From Paracentrotus lividus (taxonomy: Eukaryota; Echinodermata; Echinoidea; Camarodonta; Echinidae): a stretch of 64,000 nucleotides of DNA. How positions within the stretch are numbered: position 1 is the stretch's first letter; the number at the start of each line of letters is the position of its first letter. Under the pieces are notes generated by a model. It saw nothing but the letters and a program-made list of their open reading frames with translations, did not search any database and was not told the DNA's origin. The stretch is taken from positions 1,365,005 to 1,429,004 of the forward strand of contig CALNVZ010002100.1 of the NCBI GenBank assembly GCA_940671915.1, given 5' to 3'. Positions 1 through 13,200 of the stretch are shown here, piece after piece. The position numbers were made by a program, and so were the translations under genes.

Positions 1-1166
1 CTGAATCGGAATGGGACTCCTACTCCCATTTAGGAAACTGATTATCACTAACATATCACACCAGGAACACTACTATAGGTGTTATTTGTGTCAGAGTGGG
101 GCCTACATAAATCAGTCTGGCCGGCATCCTGGCTTGTTACCATAGCAACAGGATCATATCAAGCTTACACTTTATGTGTTGATGAGCATCTTGTCCCATT
201 TATGGAATGTTATTACAGGATAGGAATACATAGGCCTACATGGAATTATAATGCTACAACCATTACTCTACAAACCTTACCCATTAGACTACGTTATTGT
301 CCTGTTTCCATGACAACAGAAGTAAAAGCAATATATATCATATTAGAGATAATCCCCTCGAGAGCTAATAATGTGTGTCTTTCATAAAAAAATCAACCCA
401 CCTCTCTCTCCTGTTTGATTATAACTTTATCTATTTGAACTCTTGACATGGCTTGTACATAGCTGAAATGCCTTTCCTTAATGGGAGTATACACACCCCT
501 CGTCTAGTGCAACATACAGTACATGAAACACGTCCCTGATGAAACCCATTCACATGCTGTAGGCCTATAGTCTGGGAGATACAGACGTGGCACATAAATG
601 CTTTGATGCTGTAAAATGCTGTTTTGATGAAGGGGGAATAAATTATTGATTAAAAAAAGCCCCCCACCCCCCTACCACAAATGTTCGGACCCCCCCCCCC
701 CCCCTTGCCTCTGCTTTTTTACTCAATAAAGGCCCTCCCCCATGATTGTGTGTACATTTCATTCCATCGAATACAAGAAAGAGGGTGTGTTAGTTAAAAG
801 TTATGAGTAGCAATCATCCCATTTTTATTGATATAAGTTACACAAAATATATTGTCCCACTTGACATTTTACAAATATGGCCTACTCAGTCAATCTAAAG
901 AGATATACATGTGATTTAATTTGATTTATGCTACTTTAAATAAAAAGAAAATCAACATTGACAATCGACCTGTTTGAGAGAAATGTATAGTATACAATGA
1001 TAGAGTTGAAGTTGGTAATTATCTCATAAAATTTATCATTATACATACAATTTTTACCCAAATACCACCATGAATAATTTGTCAATTGTTGGAATGTTAA
1101 AGTATATGAATGAATATGAAACTTGCAAAATGTTTTTTTCATTTTATTTCTTGTACCTTATTCTAG
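1..1166. other. Upstream filamin intron (3' part)
   Basis: No exon is visible. The stretch has C-rich homopolymer runs near 660-705 and is otherwise AT-rich. Two X-box-like palindromes are present at 136-149 and 304-317 (see findings). The open frame at 79-387 shows no CH-domain pattern and I treat it as chance. Confidence 0.7.
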
Positions 1167-1295
1167 GTGTTGAGACCAGAAGACATGATCAACCCCAACG
1201 TAGACGACCTCAGTATGATGACCTATCTATCTGCCTTCCCCAAGGCCAAGCTGAAGCCTGGAGCGCCACTTAGACCCAAGAGTAATGCCAAGAAG
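1167..1295 (+). CDS. Filamin exon 1 of window: end of CH2 domain
   Basis: Residues 1-43 of the visible protein. It follows a TTCTAG acceptor and ends at AAG|GTACAA, phase 0. The peptide starts [14 protein letters not shown] and contains [20 protein letters not shown], the highly conserved end of the second calponin-homology domain and the linker into repeat 1. Confidence 0.95.
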
Positions 1296-4200
1296 GTACA
1301 AAATGTATGTAAGAAACCCTTCATTGTTCGCATGAAGGCGTGACGTTTGAGATGATACAGCATGGTAAGATTATACCATCTGATAGCACGTAGGAACACT
1401 GAGTCAAAATGGTTATATAGCATGAAAGAGAAGATTTCATTAACTAGGAACAACGAGTCAAAACGGTTACATAGCATGGAAGAACAGCTTGGAACATATA
1501 TATATGCATAAAAACAGTTATAAAGCGTGTAAGAAAAGATTTCATTATCTAGGAACACTGAATCAAAATTGAATAGAGGGTTTCTTGGTTAAGGCTTTTC
1601 ATAGAAATCTTTCAAAATCATAAGCACATTTGTTCATTTCATTAAAAAACTAACAAACCTACACAAAGGTTAGAAATTATCAATTTATTCATTCTAATTC
1701 AGTTTTGATAATAGGCTTCTCAGATGTTAAACTGAAACGAGGGGGGGGGGAGATGAAAAGTTTGATCATGTTAAACTCTTTTTAATGGTTTTGATATGGT
1801 ATCGAAGTTGGATATGCCAGTAGAAAATGTATAGGAAAAGTGCATCAATTCAGAGACCATTCTTTCAACAACAGCTAACTTCTGAAAAAGTGGTAGTTAA
1901 CAAGAGAGATCATTGAAGGAACCATTTTGACTCAGACTTAGCACAAGGATTGAAGCCTCATATCCCCGTGAAATAATGAAGCCATCTAGCACTCATCTAT
2001 AAGAATCAATAAATCATAATGTAGTAAGAATGGAGAATGAACGCTGACTGGCTATCATTAACATAACTAATGCGCTTCCTGGTTTCAATAATGTTCATGA
2101 GAATCTTTAGGAATCTCGTGATTGATGGAATTCTGTAAGGTGGACAATTTTTATTATACACAAGAATAGATGTTACTATAAAGATGGACCGAGAAGGTAA
2201 GTATGTAGGTGACAGACTGACAGACACAACATATAGGTACAAAGACAGTCAAGCAAGAGAGATATACATGGGAGGCAGACACAATATAGACATATACATC
2301 TACAGACAGACACAACATAAACAGATATACAAGACAGATCTAAATACATGAGAGATAGACAACAGACTAACATAAAGACATTCTACAGACACTCACAATT
2401 TACAGACACACAGACTGGCATACAGATATATAGACACACAGACAGACAGACAGACAGGCAGACAAAACATACAAAACATACAAACACCCAGGCAGAAATA
2501 CAAAACAGATAGAAACAAAAGACAGATGCAACATACTGTACATACAGACACACTGACAGACAAACAAGAGATAAAGAGAGAACAGTCTAGTATACAGACA
2601 TATAGACAGATAGATACACAGACAAGAAATGAACAGAAAGGAAGAACCACTAATTTGATATGGAGACAGATAAATCAGTGAAGTCAGAAGAATCTGAAGA
2701 AACGAAACCTCACTAAATCCGAATTCTATTTATATGATCATTTATTCTTCCCCAGACAAATTATGTGTATTGCTGTATTTTGTGTGTTATTTGTAACAAT
2801 CACGCGTTATATGCACTGCACCTATGTTTACCGTTCGAGTGTTTTCTGTGTGTACACGTGTCTGCTCGTGTGTGGAAATAGGCATGATTCAACAATGTAA
2901 AAGACATTTAAGATATTATTCAACTGTATATCATACAAAATATAAATTTATAGAATGTTTTACATGGCAATATTATATAATTAATATATAAATATAATAT
3001 ATAAAGCACATATTTTGAGTGGATTTGGTTGTGAATAGCATGACACTGTTAGCTCTACTAAGCATTGTGCAGTGGGAATTTTAAGTAAGATTGAATTAAA
3101 ATAAATGTTTTGGGAAAAAACTGATCGCGAGGGAATATTTGTATTTTGTCTCAAGAATTTTGTTATAGACTAGTAATATGCAATATCTTCTAAATTTTCA
3201 TGTGATTTGTGGTGAATTCATGTAGCTTTGATAGCAGACAAATATTCTGTCTTTATTGTTGTGTTTTGTTGTTCTACAGTTACTACATGTACGATAAATT
3301 AAATGTGAATTAAAATATATCTCCGAAAACTATTTGCTTAAATGATTAGGAAATAAATAAGGGAAATGAAAATATGTTTTTGTTTTGTTCATACTGTTCT
3401 AAGAACATATAGGAGATACATTAAAGGACCATAATTCATGCTATATTTAAACCTTTTCATCTTTTTTGTTTTTATGTTTTAGAATGAATAATGGAGTAAT
3501 ATTCTAGAGTAGTTTGAGTTCCTCCTGATATCTCTGTTTGAAATTCTATGGCCCATTTTCTGCTATGAAGACTGAGTTTGTTTCGCACAATAGCTTTGCA
3601 TACAAACTCAGTCTATATAGCAGAATATGGGAATATGGCTTTGCTCATCTTTGCCACATATCATGAATTTTTACTTACATTATCTTTTTCTTGGTTTTTC
3701 TTCTTTTTTGGGGGCATCTTTTTCTTTTCCTCTCCTCATCGTAATAGGTGCGTGCCTATGGCCCGGGTCTTGAGGATGGTAATGTGATCTCTAAACCAAC
3801 TGAGTTCACAGTTGAGACGTTTGGTGCCGGCAGTGGGAACGTAGAAGTACTCATCAAGGATCCCAAAGGAAACAAAGTAGAAAACACCATGAGAGCTAAC
3901 AAGGATAAGAAACAAACCTACACTGTAGAATACACTGCCAAAGTTCACGGAAAACACACAGTAAGTCAAATATTCTCTCTTTATTTCAAGAGCACGAAGT
4001 AACAAATTTTGAATTATTTTTACTGTATTCCAAGCAGACAATTATACTGCTTGTGTTTTGATAGAGAGAAGAGGGAAATATGATGGTATTGGGCTCTGAA
4101 TGCAATGTAGTGGGACAGGAAGTTTTTTTAACATACTATATTAATATTAGTGTAGAATGTTTGGTTGATTATCTGGTTGGGTTGTGGTTGAATTTAATAC

Positions 4201-7200
4201 AGTGCTCTTCCAAGATAATTTCTGACATATTGTAGGATACTTGTATAAGCAATTTTTTTTTTTTACTTTGTTCTCTGTTCTAAGATATTTTTGGGATATT
4301 ATCAAATTTTGAGTCAACAGAAAAAGGAAAAACTAACAAAATGAATTTGAAAAAAAAAATAAAATGAAAAGGAAGCATGAAAGTACATGGATTAGTTGTG
4401 AAAGAAGAAATTGTGTTCAGCTGAATTTGGATACATCATCACATCATCAGTTATACCTTCTTTTGAAAGTTCACAAACTCAATTCTAAAATTATTTTAAC
4501 TTTCTCAGATATCCATCAAGTTCAAGTCAGTTGAGATTCCCAAGAGTCCTTACACCGTCAACATTGGTAACATCACATCTGATGCCAGCAAGTGCTCTGC
4601 TAAGGGTCCTGGTCTAGAAGCCACTGGTGTGATCCTCAACCAGAAGACTTACTTTGAGATCTTCACTGCAGGTAACTACCTTGTAGGGGTCCTGCAATTG
4701 AACCTATTGGTATTGTCAGGATGATTTTATGTAATTGAAAACATTTACTTTGTCTCTGTTAGGTATTTGAAATAATAATGATTATGTTGTTGATAAAGTT
4801 CTCTGCCATTACTTTTGCAAATGTGAAAATTCATGTACTATGGGAAAAAACTTTTGTGCATGTGTAATGAATACAAAAAGCACTAATAGCACTGCTTCTT
4901 GTAGCGATTTATATAGTTATTAACCAATCAGTGTTTTACATCTAAGTACCTGGATAATTGGATTCAATCCGATTAGACCATTTTATATGCACAATGAATG
5001 AATCCAACCACATACTTATTTTAATTCAATTTTGTTATTATCATTATATGATTCTAAATGATTGAAATAGAGGTGCTGGAGCCGGTACACCTACGCTACT
5101 ACTGCTAGGCCCTGAAGGTATTAAGAGGTTCAAACTACAACGGCAGACAAGGGCAAGGGTATTTACTTTATGGTAATAAGATGATTATTATTTACCCTAT
5201 CCCTATAGGCACTGGAGCCGGTACACCTACTGTAGTACTGCTAGGCCCTGATGGTAAAGAGGTTCAAACTACAATGACAGACAAGGTCAAGGGTGTATAC
5301 TATGTGGTAATGAGATGATTATTATTTACCCTAGGGTCATTCCATGCCAATTCACCCAATGAAAGTGCAATTTTGCACCCTTCCGTCTCAGAATTTGCTC
5401 AAATTTGGTACACATAAGTTTTAACATTCCTTTGCCATGTAAACAAAAAAAATATTAGCGTAAACGGTCCGCGTTTTCCAGCTAGTGGCCCGCCCTTTTG
5501 ATATTCGTTTTGGCAAAATGGGTGCTGTACCTCTCCATTCAACGGCAAAAGCACGCCTGGAACTGGTTGACCAATTTTTTTGAACTGGTACGGCTATTCA
5601 CAAGGATTCAAGAGAGAATTCAAAAGTATCACACAATATTAGTTGGAGCATTTTAAAGTATGCTATATGTACCTTTGACCTTTCCCTTTACTTACTGATT
5701 TGACCCCAGACGATAATATTTTACTTGGATTTTATGTATGTTAATTCGTACTAATATTAACATAACATGTAAATATCTATGATGAATTTTATTTCTTCAC
5801 CTCAAAAACTCTTTTAATGTAATTACAAAGTTACTTTACCCCCACATACTGATATTTGTTGGTAAGATGTGTACAAGACTCCATTTATAACAGAATACTT
5901 TTCAAACTGAAGTAACAATTACAATCAGATGCCCATAATGTATTCCAATATCTTGTTGCGAATCTACAAAAAGATCTCAGGATGTATCCAGCTTTGGGAC
6001 AGTAGAGGACGATACATGTAGGAAGATTTGTTCTGTCAAACCCAGATTTCTATTATGATATACCTATTGCACCCCAATCAAAGATATTCTAAACTAAAGT
6101 CTCTTATTCATATGCAAATGGAGTCTCTTACATGTATACATTGTCAATATTCTATATATGTCCTTTTACCTTTGAATTTTAGTTTCCTTTTTTATTTAAT
6201 AGATTACTATTAGTATTCTAACTTAGTGACACATCAACCATTACAGTATGAAGAAGACCTAAATGAAGGGAAATAACAAAAAAAAATATAATGGGTACCA
6301 TAACTTTGTAAATATACATTAAAAAGAGTTTTAAAGGTGAGAATAAAAATATCATCCTAATATTACATTTATGTTAAGTATATTAATGACAATTAACTAC
6401 ATAAAAATCAACGTAAAAAATTATTGTTCTGCGGGTCAAATCAAGGTTAAAGGAAAGGTCAAAGACATAGCACTTTAAATTAATGCTCAATAATTTTTGA
6501 TACCATTTTTGAATCCTCCTTTATATTCCTTTTGAATGGTACCAGTTTCACAAAAATTGGTCAACCAGTTCAGGCGTATTGTGCCGTTGAAATGGAAGGT
6601 CACGCCCATTTTTGCCAAAACGAATCAAAAAGGGCGGGCCATTGCTCAGAAACCGACGGACCGTTGACGCTAATTTTTTTTGTTTCATGGGAAGGTAATG
6701 TTAAACTTTATGTGTACCAAATTTGAGCAAATTCTGAGATGGTAGGGTGTAACCCATTGGGTGAATTGGCATGGAATGACCCCCTAACCCTATAGGTGCT
6801 GGAGCCAGTACCCTCACCGTGGTATTGCAGGGCCTGATGGTAAAGGGGTTCAAACTACAATGACAGGCGAGGTCAAGGGTGCAAACTAATGAGATGGTTC
6901 TTTATGATTGTTATATAGGTGCTGGAGCCGGTACACCCACGGTGGTATTGCTAGGACCTGATAGTAAAGAGGTTAAAACTACAATCACAGACAAGGGCAA
7001 GGGTGTATACTATGTGGAATACACTGCTACCATGGTCGGTACTTACAAGGTTGAAGTCAAGTTTGCTGGTGCTCAGATCCCAGGAAGTGTCTTCAATGTC
7101 AAGATCGCTCATGGTAAGTGCCTCTTGAACAACATGATTTTGATGGGGTGACAGGATGTTTAATCTCAAATTTTGGTGAAAAATTACCTTTTTTGGTTAA

Positions 7201-10200
7201 ATTCTAGGTTATTGGTCAATTAATGTCCTGTCTAAATCCCAGCTGTCTTACCACCAAAATGAAGCCATCACAGCATGTCAATGAAAGGTGGCCTCATAGG
7301 TTAAAGTGCATCGGCTGCCATGTTTTGTCGCTCTCATGAAAAGTTGTGTGAAAAATTTTCTGGGCAATCAATAATATACATAGTTACCTGAACATTACGA
7401 ATTTTATTTCATTGAATATGAGCTGATTCTAAATAACTGATTAAGGTAGTAAGATATATTTGAAATAACATGTTTGTAGAAATTTCAATTTATGTATATT
7501 CAGGTGCTTCTAAATGAGGTGAGATATTTAATTTTCAATTTCAGAGCATAATTCCTTACCTCAAGCATTTAAAAATTAAATGAACATCACCGAGACCTGA
7601 TATGTCGAAATACTAGTAGATTGCTACAGGTGTGACCGAACATCCACTTTGAATCTGTTTTCTGTTTTATTGTTTGCAGCCCTGAATTCCGGCAAGGCCT
7701 TTGCTTATGGGCGTGGACTGCAGCCTAAGGGACAGAGAGTCAAGGAGGAATGCATCTTCTTTGTGGATACCAAAGAGGCGGGAGAGGCTGAACTGAAAGT
7801 GCAGATCATTGGCCCTGGTGAGCTTGGCATTCTGGGATACCAAAATGGCCGCCAGTAAGGGTGGCTCTGTGATGGATGGTATATGCATAGCAGTCAGTTA
7901 TAGGAAGATATAGGAATCTAAAGTTTCATTCAAATCAAATTGACAGCATTTGTAAAGATACCAAATACAAATTTGTTGCCAAAGTTTTTAATGAATAGAG
8001 TTAGGGTATTCTCCAGACAGGATTGTAGTATATTACACCTGCAATGTTGGCTCTTTATTGCAAAAAAAAACAAAAAAAACCCAACATATAAACAACATTT
8101 GTGTACAAATAATGGCTTTTGTTTCTGATAAGAACTTTAATTTAATATTCAAAACTGTCCACTATCGCTATTTTAGAGGAATTATTTCATTCCTCCATCT
8201 CCAAATAAATGCCTTGATCCCCAAATTTTATCTTATCTTGTAAAGAAGATCTGAAAAAGCATACCAAAATACCTTTCTGAAGGATTATATTCATTGATGA
8301 ACAAAGCAAATGCACCACGTATATAAAATTATTTTTGAGGTTGGTTTTGGCTGTTGAAGGTGGGCAGGTTTGATTATTGCAGACATGGTATATGTGATAA
8401 AAGTGATAGTTATAGGCAAATATTTATAGATATACACCATGAGAAGAGTGTGAGGGACAGAATATGATGATGATGGTGGTTGTGATGAGAAAGATGATGA
8501 TAGTTAGCTCACTTTTGCGAAATACACCGCAAATTATCAGGCTCTAAAAGCCTTAGAAAAAATATCAAATACCAAACTATCAATTCTATCTAATCTAGTC
8601 TCAAAACGTCTCAATTATTGATTTGTGTTTGCATATAATCCATATTTCATATATGTGCATGTGTGCATTTTTGTATTATTGTTCTAAATATAAACATTAA
8701 TTTATGATATGAATGATTTTTCTCTCACTCAGAGATAAAGCATGGTTTGATGTGAAAACTAATCAATATTCCATTGTCATGAACGTAGTTCAATTTATGG
8801 ATTTATGATACCTGTAAACTATCTTATTCTTATGGTGTCAAGGTTCTTTGAATACAATTCTCATATATATATATATATATATATATATGAGATGACAGAG
8901 ATAATCTTCTAATTTAGTATGCTATTCTTAATTAATCAAATCTCTACTCAGACTTATAAAGCTCTTTCTAATATCTGGGAACCAACAGGTCTCATTATGA
9001 AATTTAACAAACATGATATTGAAGGATAACTAATGTGTATTGAAATGAAAAGATTAACTACATTTTGTTTATTGATTTTATGAAATCAATATTAAAAACC
9101 CATCCATACTTGTTTTTTAGTAGTTTTTTTGTAAACTGTCACTGTAGTGAACATAAATAATAGTGGAATTAGATCAAATGAAGTCATGATATTCAATTCA
9201 TCCATACATCATAAATTTGATTGCAAACAAACTTTGTGTAAAAGACATACATGTAACATAGCTTTATATAAAATATAGAATAGATCTCATAGTGTGTTCC
9301 ATTAAATGTTTGAGGGTACTAGGCAGACAGGATAAAATTCATATTTTAGATACTAGGAATGGTTCACGACTTGTCCATGTATATCAATTTGATTTTTCAT
9401 TTTGTGTGAAAGACATACATGTTACCTAGATTCATGTAAAATAGACAATAGAACTCGGTTCTGTTGCATTCATTGTTTGAAGGTACATAGGCAGATGGGA
9501 TAAACTTCCCATTTTAGATACTATGAATTGTTCGTGAATTGTCCATTTATTTCAATTTAATAGCAAAAAAACTTTGTTTCATTCTTTGTAAGAGACCTAC
9601 ACGTACATATAACATACATTTTATGTAAAATAGAGAATAGAACTTATGTTATGTTCCATTAAATGTTTGAGGAAACATAGGCCGATAGGGTAAACTTCCC
9701 ATTTTAGATACTATAGATTATTCATGACTTGTCCATATACGTGTAATCTATGAGGGATCAATTTAGTAGGGTTATCATTGACTGCATGTAGTCTTCATAC
9801 CAGCCTCACTGAGCCATTCCTGTGACGTCCATTTTGTTGTGTTTTATCCTGAATGGAGCTGAATTCAGAACCGGGTGATCCGCTCTCTCAGTCTTGCTTC
9901 TATATTCTCAAAATGAGAGAGAAACCTAACATTCTCTTCTCATACAATGTAATGTATGAATGATACTAACACCATGGCATTGTTTTCTACCCATATACAC
10001 ACCACCTCCCAAATAACCATTAATCATCGTGTTTGAAGTTTAGAATGAATGAACTAATGATAGTACTAAGATTGTCACTCATTTATCACACAGCTAGGTT
10101 TCATTAGGATCATCAAACATGATTTATGTTGTTTGAAATAAGGATATATTCTGTTTATAGAAATGAAACCAAAGAAGAGATGCAATTCATTTCAAATTCA

Positions 10201-13200
10201 TCTTGATTCCAAGAATGATGAGATACTTCACCTGAGAACAAGGGCCATACAAAATATTCTATGGCTGGGACTCAGTATAAATTGGTGTTGTAAAGGAAGA
10301 AAGCAATGCCAAGTACTTGTATCAAAGACTTGCTTTCAATATTTGATCTTCTTGCACATTATTCACATTGCACGCTTGATGTGATGTGAGGATGAACAGG
10401 AAGTATCAGAATTCAAAACAAGTCCATTTTAGAACCATTCTAAGATGGTTTGAACATTATCATGTGGTCACAATACATTTTAGATTCCTGATCAAGAATT
10501 CATTTCAAATAATATTGTTGCATTCATTACTGTCAACAATTATTAGTGTTTAGTAATATATCAATATGATTGCATATTTAGTTTGAATGTGACAACTTCA
10601 CCCATATGTATTCCACGTTTATTGTGATATCAGGATATTCCACAGATTATTAAAATTAGATTGTAAAAAAAAAATGGAAGAGAGAAAAACTTACTTGTAT
10701 CTTATTTGGCATGTTGATATAATACCCTAACTGATAATGAATGTATGTTCCTTACTAACCCTTCTCTTGGTTTCTTTTATGTCTCTAATATCATCTTCTT
10801 TCTTCATCTGTCTTGTTTCTAACCCATGACTTGAATGTATACCATGCCTCTATTCTCACGCTAAAATCACTTGTATGTAGGTGGTATCGATGAACCCGTC
10901 AAGTTGACCTACAACAATGACGGTCTCTACACCTGCAAGTATTCTCCTTACAAACCTGGACGTTACATTGTCAACATCAAGTACGGAGGACAGCCTATCC
11001 CTAAGGCTCCATTCACAGTCAACATTGGACCAGAGCCTACCGGACCCATCACCTTCGTGCGTGCCTTTGGACCGGGCCTGACAAAGGGTGTGGTCGGTAA
11101 ACCATGTGACTTCACTGTGGAAACCAACGGTGCTGTTGGTGCTCTTGGTAAGTCCACTGCTTAGATCTAAAGATAGTGAGATAATATATTTTGTCATATC
11201 CCACCGCTGCCACCAGTTAAGAGAAGAAATTTTAAAACTTAACCTAAAGTGGTTCGCTGGGTTAGGATTGTAAATGTTCTTAAACAATTGTAGGAAAGCA
11301 ATATATCCTCTTTTACAAGAGAGAGCAGCACATCATTTGGAAATCATAAATAAACTAGCATAATTATCTGTGTGCCTTTTCAGATGTAATTCAATAAAGC
11401 ACTGGTTGGAGCAGATTAGAGGACCTTGGTAAAGCATGTTATCTCCTCCAATAACAAGAAAGTGTTCTCTGACTTCAAAACAATTATCTTTGTCATTGTC
11501 TATGAAATATACTTATCTTTGTAAATTGATACAGTTAGTGAACTGTGATCTAAACAAATGGTTATTATGGCTGAAGTAAAGATTTATTGATTGATTGAAG
11601 GTTTTATTCACAAAATTCCAATATCGCAGTCTTGAACTGAATTGACAAGTATTACAAAAATATCTACAAGGTAAAATATAGAAACATTAAAATACAAAAC
11701 ATGAATATGAATTGATAACATTATTGAGTCCATTATTTGGTAATAGATATACTGATGTCTCACAATTTTTTTTTTTAAATAGAAGTTGATAATCGTATTA
11801 ACATGATTTTGATTGATAATGCAACTATTCAATTAAAATTATGCACATTTTGGAATGAAAGGTCATTTTAAGTGCATTTTTAGTGTTTGCTTTTATTTTT
11901 TTTTTCTTCAAATAAGTATGTATAAAAACAATGAGAACAATAACTGTAACTATTATGTAATTGTATTTAGGCTTTGCTATCGAGGGTCCCTCACAAGCAG
12001 AGATCAAATGTAAGGATAACGGTGATGGATCATGTGAGGTGTCTTACTTCCCAACCGTTGAAGGAGAATATGCAATCCACGTCACCTATGAAGAGGAAGA
12101 TATCCCTGATAGTCCTTTCATCTCTAAGGTTACACCCAATCCTGGTGGATTTGATGCTACAAAGGTATGTCATGGATTTCATGTTTAATAAGATAGAAAT
12201 AAGTTGATGTAAAATGTAAGGATAACATAAAGCTTTGATGGTGAGCCTACCCATGTAGAGGTGACATCTTTTAACATATATTTTTCCTTTTTTCATTCCT
12301 TCTGATGGGAAATGTTACCATTTCTCTAAACCTGTACCAAGATATGTGTTATGATTGTCACATACATTTTTAGAGTTCTCTTCTTTGGGAATACTCAAGT
12401 ACCAGTGTGAGCAGGTATATAGCCAATTAATGCAGATCTAATGTGAGAATGAAACTAAGTGAAGTGCATATTCAGTGATGTCTTTACAATACCAGTTGGC
12501 TTTGAATACATATATCACTGTAATAAGTACATGTATCAAGCCTAAAATTCTTTGATTTTGCTTTTTGTAGGTGAAGGCCTTTGGTCCAGGTCTGAAGCCT
12601 GATGGCATTGAGATCAAGAAGAAGACTGAATTCACTGTGGATGTCAAGAACGCTGGCAAGGCAGAGCTGGTGATTGATATCAAGGACCAATGGGGTAATG
12701 TGGTTCCACATGAGCTGAAAGACAACAAGAATGGAACCTTTACAGTCTACTATACCCCAGAGCATCCTCTCAAACATACAGTAGCTATCACCTGGGGAGG
12801 TGTTAGCATCCCTGATAGTCCTTTCAAGGTAAGCATCCAACATTCTTATTCTAATATATGCATTTTTAAAAATATCTTTAGAGAATAAGATTAAAGAACT
12901 ATTAAATATTGGAAGAAAAAATTGTAGAAATGAATTTACCTTAAAATTATGAATTTTCGGACTTTGAATATCATTTTTTGATGAATGTTGCAAATAGTTC
13001 CAAAAGTTTGCAATTTAACAAAAGTTCCTCACCGTTGAGGTGTTAATGAACTATTACTGTGAGTTGGCATTGAACTAATTTTATATCCCAATATTTATAT
13101 TCTGACTTTAAGATTAATTGATGCTATTATTGAAGGGTCCAATATTATGTGGCACTGTTATATTTCTAGTAAACTAGCTTACATGTACCAAACACCTTTC

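Larger units (their letters stand above)
1296..3747. other. Intron 1 (2.45 kb)
   Basis: Non-coding. It holds a ~54-base tandem repeat (1391-1572), a degenerate GACA-type microsatellite (about 2200-2640), a very AT-rich stretch around 2930-3010, and one copy of the GGCCCAT hairpin family (3550-3631). The Cys-rich frames on the minus strand here are translations of the simple repeat. Confidence 0.8.
7818..10880. other. Intron 5 (3.06 kb)
   Basis: Non-coding. It holds an (AT)n run at 8862-8889 and a ~170-180-base tandem repeat at about 9180-9750. Nothing else is recognised. Confidence 0.75.

Noticed and set aside
79-387. 102-codon frame as a missing CH2 exon
   Set aside because: No calponin-homology residues; CH2 sequence begins only at 1167.
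2006-2650. Cys/Leu/Ser-rich frames on the minus strand
   Set aside because: They are translations of the GACA-type microsatellite.
10163-10384. 73-codon frame in intron 5
   Set aside because: No recognisable family, no splice context in frame with filamin.
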